Assembly (NCBI GenBank): GCA_949775045.1
Contig: OX459108.1
Span: 5,459,961 to 5,523,960 of the forward strand
Length of the DNA stretch: 64,000 bases
DNA from: Metridium senile
Taxonomy: Eukaryota; Cnidaria; Anthozoa; Actiniaria; Metridiidae
Reading direction: 5' to 3'
Position numbers and translations under genes: made by a program. Under the pieces are notes generated by a model. It was not told where the DNA came from. It saw only the letters and a list, made by a program, of their open reading frames with translations, and ran no database searches. Of this stretch, positions 34,801 through 45,400 are shown piece by piece. Every line of letters begins with the position of its first letter. Positions within the stretch are counted from its first letter, which is position 1.

Positions 34801-37072
34801 CAGCCCTTCTGAGGGCTACATCCACCCGGATGATCCTATTACAAATATTGTTACTTCGACAAATATTGTTACTTCGATAAATATTATTTTATTGTTATTA
34901 TTATCATCATCATCATTTTATAAAATAATTTAGATAGTACGCGCGCTCTGATTGGTCAAAAACCGTGTTGGATGAGGCTATCTAAAAATGCGCGCGCGTA
35001 TTGATGGTGCGCGTATTGAGAATTGAAATTCTTATCAGCAATTAAAATGCCGATTTAGCCTAAATATCGCCTAACGGCTCGTGCTTTTCCTACGCTCTCT
35101 CGTGTTCTCCCAACATCACGCGTGTTTATATCAGGCTATATAACACGGAAAATCGTCTTCTATTTCTTAAATCAAACATCTCTATTACAGACTCGCTGTG
35201 GCACGGATGATGCCGTGACTTTAAGAAATTTCTTGGCATTACAGTTATGTCTGTTCAATGGAGGACAGCCCTTACTTTTGGAAGGGTTAACTGTGAGCCA
35301 GGTTTGCAAGGCTCGGCAACTACAAAACGGACTGTATTCTGTGCCAGTTCCTCACCATAAGACATCGTATTGCTCAGGACCAGCCTTTCTTCAATGGGAC
35401 AATGAAACTGCCACGTATCTTCACGCAAATAGGCACACTGTGAGGTGAGTGTATGGTTTCTTCTTCTCAAACTCGTTATCTCAGGGACCAATTATTACTT
35501 TGTCTTTCAGTCACGTGCATATGTCGTGATACACCGACCAAACACTTGTGTTTCGGTGTTTGGTTCTCCTGATCAAGCACCAAGCACGAGATTTTGATAT
35601 ATTACATACCAATAGTGTACAAGTCTAAAGTTACGTATGATTCTTTGCAGACCCGTTTTGAGTGGCGAACGTGTAGATACCGTATCCTTCTTCATCAATA
35701 GTCGAACTGGTAAACCAGTAAAGTCGAGCCAGCTTCATCGCTGGCTCTCGTCATTTGCCAAAGCTGCTGGCACTACAGCCAAAAAAGTGTCCAGCACCAC
35801 CATCAGAAAGATGATTGTAACAGAACTGCATCCCTATTCAAGTCGCGAAGAGAAAGACAAACTTGCAAGAAAAATGAAGCATGACCCAAAGTAAGTTTAC
35901 ATTACTAAAATACCTTTAATAAGCAATCAGCTAATGTATATTTGTGCTCATTCAGAACCGCCGACAGATATTACAATAAAGCCAGTGAGGAAATTGCTTC
36001 CTCGGAAGTTACTCGAAAACTAACTGACTTAATGGTAGGTAACACATGTTCATATACCGCTGTCATAAAGAGTGTGATATAATTTGATTACTTGTTTGTC
36101 ATAAAGGTGAGATGTAGTGAAGGACGCCAAGATGAAGATGGGGACACGGACATGGAGGACAGGGAGGACAGCCTCGGGGAAGAACGCCACGATGAAGACA
36201 AAGAGAACAGGGAAGAACGCCACGATGAAGATAAAGAGAACAGAGAAGAATGCCACGATGAAGACAAACAGGACAGAGAAGAACGCCACGATGAAGACAA
36301 AGAGAACAGAGAAGAATGCCACGATGAAGACAAACAAGACAGAGAAGAACGCCACGATGAAGACAAAGAGAACAGAGAAGAATGCCACGATGAAAACAAA
36401 CAGGACAGAGAAGAACGCCACGATGAAGACAAAGAAGAGAGAGTAGAACGCCACGATGAAGACAAAGAAGAGAGAGTAGAACGCCATACTGAAGACAAAG
36501 AGAGAGAAGAACGCCACAATGAAGAGGACAGAGAAGAACACAAGGAGGTGGACCAAGAGGACAGCGAAGTGCTAGACGACAGGCAAGAGAACAACGAGGA
36601 GGAAAAAGAAGAAGACAGGGAAGTCGATAGATCAAAGAGACAGATTAAAGAGCGCCTAACCCAGGAAGAAACAGACGAAGAGCAAGAGGACAGCGAAGAG
36701 GAACGAGAAGATAATGAAAGAAAGAAAAGAAAGGTGGGTGTGAAAAAGGACGTAAGAGAAGAAGAAGACGAAAGTGACTCAGATGACTTAACCGACGAAG
36801 AGCCGAGCTCAAAGGAGCCAAGAAGATACGTGTGGAGCGACGAAGACACAAAAACCATCGAAACTTGCTTCAGTACTCTACTGAATGACCTAAAAAACTG
36901 GCCTTCAGCAGTTACCATCAAGAAAATTTTCAGGAGAGACCCCAAAGCAAATGCGATATGGGCAAGAAAGAAGACCAAGCTACACAGACAGAAGTGTATG
37001 GAAAAAATAAAGACCTTGTATAAGGCAAACCGAGCAAGCAAAAAAATCAAAAAAAGAGGGAAAAGGTTGTAA
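31809..37072 (+). CDS. C2H2 zinc-finger / tyrosine-recombinase-like / Myb-like protein, 10 exons
   Basis: Exons: 31809-32067, 32147-32819, 32887-32982, 33053-33135, 33197-33271, 33631-33771, 35135-35444, 35651-35890, 35956-36034, 36107-37072; 973 aa. Phases agree throughout. Exon 2 ends at a GC donor. The exon 7 acceptor (35134) is the least certain: an alternative at 35191 would break phase. An acidic stretch precedes two cysteine/histidine fingers (CPDCGRAYGKKLWRHL; CPFPGCEAVVKNYISHWKTK, cysteines 313 and 318, histidines 328 and 333). Residues about 455-652 resemble a tyrosine recombinase catalytic domain: TTIRK (R598), KHDP (H623), RYY (Y631/Y632). Where related proteins carry the first catalytic Arg this one reads FNGGQPLLLEGL, so that residue may be lost. 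An 11-aa charged repeat and a basic Myb/SANT-like tail (WSDEDTKTIETCF) follow. It could be a domesticated recombinase or a Crypton-like element gene. An upstream non-coding exon is possible. AATAAA at 37255. Confidence 0.7.
33296..33540. repeat. GCGCGCGTG...AAAGCACGCG repeat (MITE) in intron 5
   Basis: GTGTGCAGTTATAAAGCACGCG and GTGTGCTCTCATAAAGCACGCG occur at the two ends, with an inverted middle (AGTGCTTTATAACTGCATAC). Non-coding. Confidence 0.6.
33838..34790 (+). mobile_element. Penelope-like element, 5' part inverted, with GIY-YIG endonuclease
   Basis: The plus strand from about 34110 reads SYISLPYIRGTSEIISRI, then a stop at 34254 (KV*DKD). The GIY-YIG endonuclease follows: GAIYKIACNDCEATYIGETG, EH and MHYTKTGHSINWD. 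The part that should lie before SYISLPYIRGTS (RVGIKTLTRRAQIICDS...NNYSDKF) is instead found on the minus strand at 33840-34090. The 5' segment is thus inverted, as in twin-priming products of target-primed insertions. A hammerhead-like motif closes the 3' end (34752). One stop in the endonuclease frame makes it inactive. It lies in intron 6 of the tyrosine-recombinase-like gene. Confidence 0.8.
34752..34792 (+). ncRNA. Hammerhead-ribozyme-like motif
   Basis: CTGAAGA, then a stem GACTTCC / GGATGTC around GCACA, then GAAACGTCAG. This is the conserved arrangement at Penelope-like element ends. Confidence 0.6.
36180..36535 (+). repeat. Coding 33-bp minisatellite (11-aa charged repeat)
   Basis: About ten copies encode EERHDEDKENR / EECHDEDKQDR variants within the last exon of the recombinase-like gene. 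Because the period is a multiple of three, all six frames stay open, so the long antisense ORFs here are artefacts. Copies alternate R/C and EN/QD, suggesting a two-unit (66-bp) higher-order duplication. Confidence 0.9.
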
Positions 37073-37380
37073 CTACATTTGACAATTAGGTGGGTTCACA
37101 CTAGACTCCAAGTAGGTCTAAAGTACATCTGTATCAAAGTAGGTACTTTAGGTTCGTTTACAAAAGGGTTTCACGTAAACATTAGTACAGAGCAAATGTT
37201 CACAAATGTATGTCATAAGTTTAATATGATCAAGTTACTTCAGTTTGAAAAGTTAATAAAAGAAAGAAAAATAAAAACAAAGCCTCGACAAATAAACTTA
37301 ATGAATAGAAATATAGAAATAGAACAGTGCAAATAAGTTTAACAATGAGTTTCACATATATAAATGAAGTTTTCAAATGT

Positions 37381-37702
37381 TAAGGATACGGTCCACGCTC
37401 GCGACGTCAATTTGGCTAAAAATATATTTTTCCACAAATGTATATTTTAAATGATAAACTTTCAAATGAAAAAAAAGAAGATTCCAAAAAGTTTTAATCC
37501 AAACGAGATTTTACGGCAAAATCATACCAAAACACGAAGGCCCTATAATCCCCTTAGCGTGGCATGCTGTACGTCGCGGCGTTGAGCTCACACTTTCAAA
37601 CGTTATCATCGAAGCCAGTCTACCGGCATTTCAATTCTGCTAATCATAACATTAATCACACCTATAAATTTTAACAGAAACCGCCCTGCTAACGTGGACC
37701 GT
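37381..37702. mobile_element. MITE with TACGGTCCACG inverted ends
   Basis: TTAAGGATACGGTCCACG at the left and CGTGGACCGTAACCGTAA at the right are inverted versions with few differences. Non-coding. The left end may carry a TTAA target site. Confidence 0.65.
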
Positions 37703-37794
37703 AACCGTAACGTGGCAAAATTGAAAAAAATATATACTTCCTTGTGAAAACCATTGTAAAACGGCATTTAAAAGGCAATAAAAATGACGAAAGA

Positions 37795-37955
37795 ACCACG
37801 TCAGTGAACTACGTCAGGAAGTGAACCACGTCAGGGAACCACCTCAGGAGAGGAACCACGTCAGGGAACCACGTCAGGAAGGAACCACGTCAGGAAAAAG
37901 AGGACCACGTCAGGCACCACGTCAGGTAAAAGGAACCACGTCAGGCACCACGTCA
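37795..37955. repeat. GGAACCACGTCAG minisatellite
   Basis: About eleven copies of a 12-17-bp unit with the core ACCACGTCAGG. Confidence 0.9.
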
Positions 37956-37964
37956 GGGGTTCTA

Positions 37965-38020
37965 GCCCTAACCCCAACCCCTTACCCCTACCCCTAACCC
38001 CTAACCCTCTCGCTCATCTG
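37965..38020. repeat. Interstitial telomere-like CCCTAA tract
   Basis: CCCTAACCCC, CCCCTACCCC, CCCTAACCCTC and similar units form a degenerate (CCCTAA)n run. A shorter one is at 38249-38271 (CCCTATAACCCTAAGCCCTA). The GC-rich surroundings (38020-38440) contain duplicated AGAGCGCGTG...TTCAAACCGCTGA blocks and no gene. Confidence 0.7.
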
Positions 38021-38850
38021 AGCCTGTGATCCAAAGTCCTACTGGTCAGCGGTCATTCCCCTGAGGCGTACTTTTCTGAGCCCGCGATCTTCAACAGGTA
38101 CTGGTCAGTGGTTTTCCCCCATCGATTTACATTCCGATCCTGCCCTTCAACAGGTCACGTGATCTCCGAACCCTCGAACCCTGTTGGTCACGTGATCCTC
38201 CTCCTAGACCCCTGATTCGCTCTAGATCGGGATCCCTGTGGAATACCCTATAACCCTAAGCCCTAACCCTCTGAGCCCGCGACCTTAACTATTAGAGCGC
38301 GTGCTTCAAACCGCTGACCTGGGGTCACGTGGCGCCCGCGGGCGCAGAATCCACCCTCGCACTAGAGCGCGTGGTTCAAACCGCTGATGACCAGCAGTCA
38401 CGTGGGGCTCGCGGGCTCAGGATCCACTGATCCACTGATCCACTGGCCCAGAACCCCCACTTCCTCCACAGATTGGATATAGTTAATGTAAGACCAGAGT
38501 ATTTGCAAAAACAAGACAATCACAATTGAGGCTATTGTGTTTAACCAATCAAAGCCTGTGACTAATCTTGTTAAACTGGAGTCTAGTAATTGCAAGGTCT
38601 GAAAAAAAGAATCGTAGTTAGAGCTCAATACTAATAAAAATGAGCCAAACAATCAATAAACTATATACATCGGACCAGGGGGCAAGTCAAGCAAGTCCTA
38701 TCTTGAAACCCAACTAGACAATTATCATAATGCATGAATATTTATCTGCCCCAGAAATCTGTTGAGGACTGCATTGACCACCTCACAATCATTTTTTTTT
38801 GTTTCCCATCGCCCAACCTTGCAAGTACAATCAACAGGTTACATTTAAAG

Positions 38851-39068
38851 CTGTACTTTCCCATTTAGATATGTACTTTTTCTTTTAAATCTGTACTTTC
38901 CCATTTAAATTTGTACTTATGCAAATTTTGTTGATGTGTGCTAAACACGCAGATCAACCAATCAGAGAAGTTCACCTCAGAAATAATATACTCTGATTGG
39001 TTGGTCTGTGTGTTTAGCACACATCAACACAATTTGCATAAGTACAGGTTAAAAATGGGAACCTGTTA
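38851..39068. mobile_element. Palindromic MITE 'GCAAATTTTGTTGATGTG', copy 1
   Basis: GTACTTATGCAAATTTTGTT...TGTGCTAAACACGCAGATC is mirrored by GATTGGTTGGTCTGTGTGTT...AATTTGCATAAGTAC. It has a nested TTTAAATCTGTACTTTCCCA tandem in the left arm. The same element is at 53450-53654. Confidence 0.85.
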
Positions 39069-39295
39069 AATCATATGTTTTTTCTCTTTCAATTTGGAAA
39101 TATTACATGTATACAAATTATTAATTAAGCTTAAATAGCCCATTTGTATTTGTTTTTATTGTTATAATTTATTTTATTTCTCTGACAGACCTACCAACCC
39201 ACCTCTGTGACAATAATAGAGGCAGTGGGGAAAAAAATGTGAGGATGGCCTAAGAATGCTGGGATACGTATATGGTTCAGTTAATGGTATTTGCA

Positions 39296-40545
39296 TATGA
39301 TACAGGAATGGATCCAGGCAGTTGTAAACTGTGTACAGGAATGGATCCAGGCAGTTGTAAATTGTATACAGGAATGGATCCAGGCAGTTGTAAATTGTGT
39401 ACAGGAATGGATCCAGGCAGTTGTAAATTGTGTACAGGAATGGATCCAGGAAGTTGTAAATTGTATACAGGAATGGATCCAGGCATCCAATTGTAAATTG
39501 TGTACAGGAATGGATCCAGGCAGTTGTAAATTGTGTACAGGAGTGGATCCAGGCAGTTGTAAATTGTGTACAGGAATGGATCCAGGCATGCAATTGTAAA
39601 TTGTGTACAGGAATGGATCCAGGCATGCAATTGTAAATTGTATACAGGAATGGATCCAGGCATGCAATTGTAAATTGTGTACAGGAATGGATCCAGGCAT
39701 GCAATTGTAAATTGTATACAGGAATGGATCCAGGCATGCAATTGTAAATTGTGTACAGGAATGGATCCAGGCATGCAATTGTAAATTGTATACAGGAATG
39801 GATCCAGGCATGCAATTGTAAATTGTGTACAGGAATGGATCCAGGCATGCAATTGTAAATTGTATACTGGAATGGATCCAGGCATGCAATTGTAAATTGT
39901 ATACAGGAATGGATCCAGGCATGCAATTGTAAATTGTATACAGGAATGGATCCAGGCATGCAATTGTAAATTGTATACAGCAATGGATCCAGGCATGCAA
40001 TTGTAAATTGTATACAGCAATGGATCCAGGCATGCAATTGTAAATTGTGTACAGGAATGGATCCAGGCATGCAATTGTAAATTGTGTACAGGAATGGATC
40101 CAGGCAGTTGTAAATTGTATAAATTGTGTACAGGAATGGATCCAGGCAGTTGTAAATTGTGTACAGGAATGGATCCAGGCAGTTGTAAATTGTATACAGA
40201 AATGGACCCAGGCAGTTGTAAATTGTATACAGGAATGGATCCAGGCAGCTGTAAATTGTGTACAGGAATGGATCCAGGCAGTTGTAAATTGTATAAGTTG
40301 TGTACAGGAATGGATCCAGGCAGTTGTAAATTGTGTACAGGAATGGATCCAGGCAGTTGTAAATTGTATACAGAAATGGATCCAGGCAGTTGTAAATTGT
40401 ATACAGGAATGGATCCAGGCAGCTGTAAATTGTGTACAGGAATGGATCCAGGCAGTTGTAAATTGTATAAATTGTGTACAGGAATGGATCCAGGCAGTCG
40501 TAAATTGTATACAGGAATGGATCCAGGCAGTTGTAATATATATTA
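39296..40545. repeat. 1.25-kb minisatellite of 33- and 36-bp units
   Basis: About 36 units carry GTACAGGAATGGATCCAGGC. One variant ends AGTTGTAAATT (33 bp); the other ends ATGCAATTGTAAATT (36 bp). The 36-bp form fills about 39580-40075 and the 33-bp form flanks it. A higher-order block with a TATAAATTG insertion repeats at about 40110, 40290 and 40460. Each unit has a BamHI-like GGATCC. The long ORFs in five frames are consequences of periods divisible by three and are not genes. Confidence 0.97.
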
Positions 40546-41643
40546 AGTTAATGATACAGGAATCGATCCCACATATCATATATGATACAGGAATCGATCC
40601 ATGCTAGCGCTCGCTATAATTAAGCGTTTGTTTTGAGCTTAAAAATAAAAACTCTTTTGAAATATCATTAATAGAGCTCCTTACCTTAATGCAAACAAAA
40701 AGCAGTTTTATTGTTTTCAAATTATCAACAGCGAAACACGCTTCTCCAATCAACCTTTCCACAGAGTTACAGGGCGCTTTTCGAATTCTTTCTTTTTCGT
40801 CGCCATCTTTACTTTTATTCCGAGTCCCGAATAGTTTCACGAACTCCTCGAAGCCGAATAGTCACCCGAACAGATTTCCGTACTCAAATCAAGTCCTATT
40901 GTTCTCTCGGCCAATCAGGTACTGGATCGATTCCTGCATTTAGCTGCAAGTGATAAAACCAACGACATGAAAGCCGGAATTATTCCAATACGAACTGCCA
41001 CCAAAGCAAAGAAACAAGTAACTAATATAATTATACGTTTTTTGATAAATATCAATATTTTCAAAACATAATTCATCTTTTTGCTGCGAGCCCCAGCGAG
41101 CAGCGAAACTAATCCCGACCTAAGGCTCGATAGCTGAGACAATGTTTATGAACTCATTATACAACCCGCTGACAACAATCACCCTGGGCTCGACATCAGG
41201 AAGCCCAAGCAAATTAATTCGTCATCTTGGATTTGAAGCCGAATTTATTTGGATTTCTCCGGCGTACTCCTACATCGATTTACTCTTCCAAATCAGCGTT
41301 GGCTTTGGTTATATGGTTTGCTCAAGACAATATACAATTTCTAGCTGTTATTTTCTAACCTTTTTACGGAAAGAGGTTTTCTAAAACATGTCAATATCAG
41401 ACCATTTTTATACTCGATCGCGAGTACTCGATCCTCGAATTCCCAGAAAGCAGATTAATCAGCCAAGTAGCTAAGAACAACGACATCAAAGCAAAGAAAC
41501 AAGTATCAATATTTTTAAAACATAATTCATCTTTTTAATAGTTAATCTACGATCCAGACAACTGCATGTAGGAAGCAAGGCTGATCAACCTAAATATAAA
41601 ACCAATTCAATAACACTAAACATTTGCAATATTTTGCTCTTAT
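40546..41643. other. No supported gene
   Basis: Short open frames overlap on both strands at 40600-41384 without recognisable domains. ATGATACAGGAATCGATCC recurs at about 40550 and 40583 as a degenerate tail of the minisatellite. AAAGCAAAGAAACAAGTA occurs at both about 41004 and 41490. This is the left flank of the giant transposon. Confidence 0.5.
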
Positions 41644-41650
41644 ATCAGTA

Positions 41651-41750
41651 CATAATTAATAGAGGGGACTGGTTAGGAAACCCGGCAGACTTCAAAGGGA
41701 TAGGTTATTGTTCGAGTTTTCGAACGTCACGTGACAATGACCCTGCACAC
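41651..41750 (+). repeat. Left terminal inverted repeat of the KDZ element
   Basis: Matches the right end closely over the first 48 bp (two differences), then with gaps to CCCTGCACAC at 41741-41750. Confidence 0.88.
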
Positions 41751-42169
41751 CAAGTCTCAAATTGACACTAGTTAATAGTAAATGTGTTTGAGTTTTGGAT
41801 TTTATCGGCAAAGACCGGCGGTTTCTGGGTGAAATGTTGCTTTAGTTCAATTAAAAGACTTATACTGGATATGCCTGGTGGCAAATCAAGCTTTTTTTGC
41901 TGCGTTATATCAAGATAACTAAAGGAAAGTCGGTATATGGAAACCGCTTGCGAACATGAAGGACGAGAAAATGGCTCAATAAACTAATCAAAACAAGAAG
42001 CATAGATAAATAATCTAAAGAGAATAGTTAAGAATGATATAATCTTTACATGTACATTTGGAAATGATTTTGATCACCAATTACATTGTTTTGGTTGAGA
42101 TTGTAGTTGAATATTGAGTTGTAAAGTCATCTTCGCGTTATTCTACCGAGTAATGTCTTAGCACGTAAA

Positions 42170-42282
42170 ACCACCCGGTCCACTCGAGGTAAATGGCCTC
42201 AGCCCACAAAAGTAAATTTACCCCGTCAGGCTCAGCCCACTCCAGAATACATTCTCTGCATTCTCGTTGGTGCGATATCTCG
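42170..42282 (+). promoter_or_regulatory. 113-bp duplicated promoter cassette, left copy
   Basis: ACCACCCGGTCCACTCGAGG ... GGTGCGATATCTCG. This is identical except for one base (G versus A) to the reverse complement of 61059-61171. It ends 155 bp before the ATG of the accessory gene and has the same orientation relative to that gene as the right copy has to the transposase gene. Internal repeats: CTCAGCCCAC occurs twice. Confidence 0.8.
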
Positions 42283-42437
42283 GCATTCTTTGTATTGTTC
42301 TCGGCAACCAATTAACAGCGAGCTAGCATTCCTAGCTTGCACTATAGGCAGTATTTTTCATTGTGGATTATTTTAGGTGTTTGAACATTCAACAATTTTC
42401 GAACTTCAATCGTATTTTAACTTACTGCGTCAATCAG

Positions 42438-45400
42438 ATGGCTACCAAGAAGTATAGTCTCAAAAGTGATGAACAAAAAGGTGTATTAAAAAGGTTGTAT
42501 GATGAAGGCATGACAGGGAAAGGCACTATATTAAAGGAAAAGATTTCGGAAGCCATGCGTGAAACTGGTCTTTCAGAGGACGCTGTCAAGGTAAGAGCAC
42601 ACTTCACCTATATGATTTAAGTATATAAATTAGTCAAGCTAGAATGTACTTGAATGATAAATATCACAAAAAGCTAGCTAGCTTATTTAATAATTGAGTA
42701 TTTAATAGTCGATGCTATATTGGTTTGTCTAAATTCAACCACGTGCCGTCTAGCTTTCAAAACAAAGCGAGAAGTCTTGGTTTAATGTGCATTGTTTTAT
42801 GTATCTTTGTAGTCTTAATAGGTCACAGTCTGTAGCGGCTTTGTTTATAAGTCCTTCAATTAAGTGAGTCTAGTTTATAGAATAAGACTACGTACGTTAA
42901 TACATTGCCGTCTAAGACCCCGGCTACACGGATCCGGATACTTTTGTCTGCCTATATCGTTCACACGAATCCAGTGAATCCGGGCACCGAAACCGCATAC
43001 TTTTGAATAGGAAACGATCAACAGGATTCGTGTGGACGCAAATATTTCTATGCGGTTTCAGCCTGATCGGATTCGTGTAGAAGAGGCCTAAGGAACCGTT
43101 TGAGTTTGAGTTTGGGACCTCCGAAACTTGCCTTAGTATAAATATATTTTGAGGTTGCGCGTGTGAATTACATAAAACCAAAATTTGCCAGCCTCGTGTA
43201 ATTTAGTCGTTGTTTTACTCAAGTATTAATCATAGTTAAGCTTATAATTTATTTATAGGCCAAGAGAATCATGAAAGTCATAGATTTGTAATTGCCCGAG
43301 AATTGCGTCAAAAAAAAGTTTTAAAACAGATCTAGATCATGGGGCATTTTTACATAATTCATTATTTTATTCAAAGGAAGCTATATTAACGATTTATATT
43401 AACTTATAATTCTCCAAAGTATGGACTATGATACAAAATGAAATTCAGCATTCTGATTTGCTACTTGACCATGGTAAAGAAAAGCACCATAGGAGTATTA
43501 AAGTACCGGAAAGTGAAAAATGTCTTTCATTCATTCATTCATTATTATTTTTTTTATTATATATTACTTTTCGGTGTAACTAAAGGTAAGGCCTTGTGAA
43601 CTATCAGCTAATAGTCCACTCAACCTTGCAGGCTCTAATTGTTATTAGATAGAACTTTCATTTGTGTTTACCAGTGAAATATGTAAAGGTAATTGCCAAA
43701 TACCTAATGATACCTAAATATGATAATCATTTTCTGTTTCGATATTTTACAATTTAAACTTAAAATGAGCTTTCCAAAAGATAAACTTTCCTGATGAGTA
43801 TGGTCAATAAATTAATGGCCACACGAAACAGACCTGTTGCAAATAAACAATGAACATATATAAAGACAACAACTACTCCTTATGTTATGAATCTATAAAA
43901 TCTCCTATTATAAACAATAACAAACTATATAATTATCTAATATGTTATAGGTGTACAAAATATCTTATTGATCATTAAGAACTATAGAATGTCATAACAA
44001 ATATACTTAAGCGCATAATTTCATAATATTATTAATATTGTTTTGTCATCCATGAGAAGGAAATAATGAAAATTAATAGTCATGATAGAATTAGTTATAA
44101 TTAAGCTTATAAATGTTTTGTTGATCTATGTTACAGAATTGGATTAGCAGCGAGAAGAAAAAGAGAAAGTCTGAAGTGGACATTGAGGTTGAGGTTGCAC
44201 CGAAAGCTGCAAAGATGACCTATATAAGAGGGCCAACATCATACAATAACTTTTATAAAAAGTTATCCCAGAGCGGTAAGGATATATATATGTATTTGTC
44301 TTGACAATATCAAATATTGACAATTAATTGACCATTGACTTCAAATCCAATGAATGAAATAGAAAAATAGAAGGTTTAAAAGATATTTGTGTTATAATTG
44401 ATATCACCATATGCTCCAAATTTACTTGTAAGTGCTAAAAAACTTGACAAATATTGCGTCAGGATAATCATATTGTAGCCATATAGATTGATAGGTTTCA
44501 TTAAGAAATTTTCATTGATTTTTCGTGATTAGCTAATTACTTACGTAATTTATACCATGGAATTTATTGGTTGAAATTTGTCACTCAAATCCATTATTAT
44601 CATGCAAGTATCAAAATTGTCATGACATCATTTAATAAATAAATCAAATGGAAACAAATTTGTGATCGGCATGTGAAGTATACAATTGTCTCATTATTTT
44701 TTGTAAGATTATTGAAGGACTGCAGGAGCTTGACTGAAGCTTTTGTTAATTCGACTACATATGTATGAAAGAGTTTGTTATTGAGAACAAAACAAAGCCA
44801 TATAGTACATGAAGCTCTGTGGGATTGGTTACAAGGTGGAGATTCACTGCTGCGCTCTAACTTAGTTGTGTATGTTACTAAAGCTTAAGCTGCAGGAAAA
44901 CTATATTATTAGTCTGCCAGTCATTTTGTAATGACCTGGTCATTTCCTTGAGAATGATAAAGAAAACAAATTCCATTTAAAACCTGGCTTGTCAACTTCT
45001 TTTATGTATGCAGATCACTGCAAAGAACTCTCCCTACCTGAAAGGAATACTTATGCTGCGGAAGAGTGGAGAAAGTTATCTCAAAAGGATAAGGAAAAGT
45101 ATAAAGAGAAGACTGTCACTGATCCAAACACTATGACAGACAAAGACAGAAAGAAAATGGTGAAGAAATATACACAACAACTGAAGAAACTGGTATGCAC
45201 ACATTTATTTGTGATAATAATATTTCATCAGCCAAGTTGGTTTAACTTCTTAAACAACTTTAACTGATGAACAATTTATCTTTCCCTTGCATCAACCAAT
45301 AATATTAATTGTTAAATGAATGTTATTTAAGTAAGAGTTAAATACCAAGAATGGAGGCAATAAGCTTTATTGAGGTATTTAACTCTTACTTAATCCACAT

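Noticed and set aside
36088..37050. Antisense ORFs of 178-320 codons opposite the last recombinase-gene exon
   Set aside because: Ser/Leu-rich mirror of the coding minisatellite. The sense strand is supported by splice phase.
39174..40607. Long ORFs (up to 432 codons) on both strands over the minisatellite
   Set aside because: All frames are open because unit lengths (33/36 bp) are multiples of three and lack stops. The peptides are pure repeats with no splice or promoter context.
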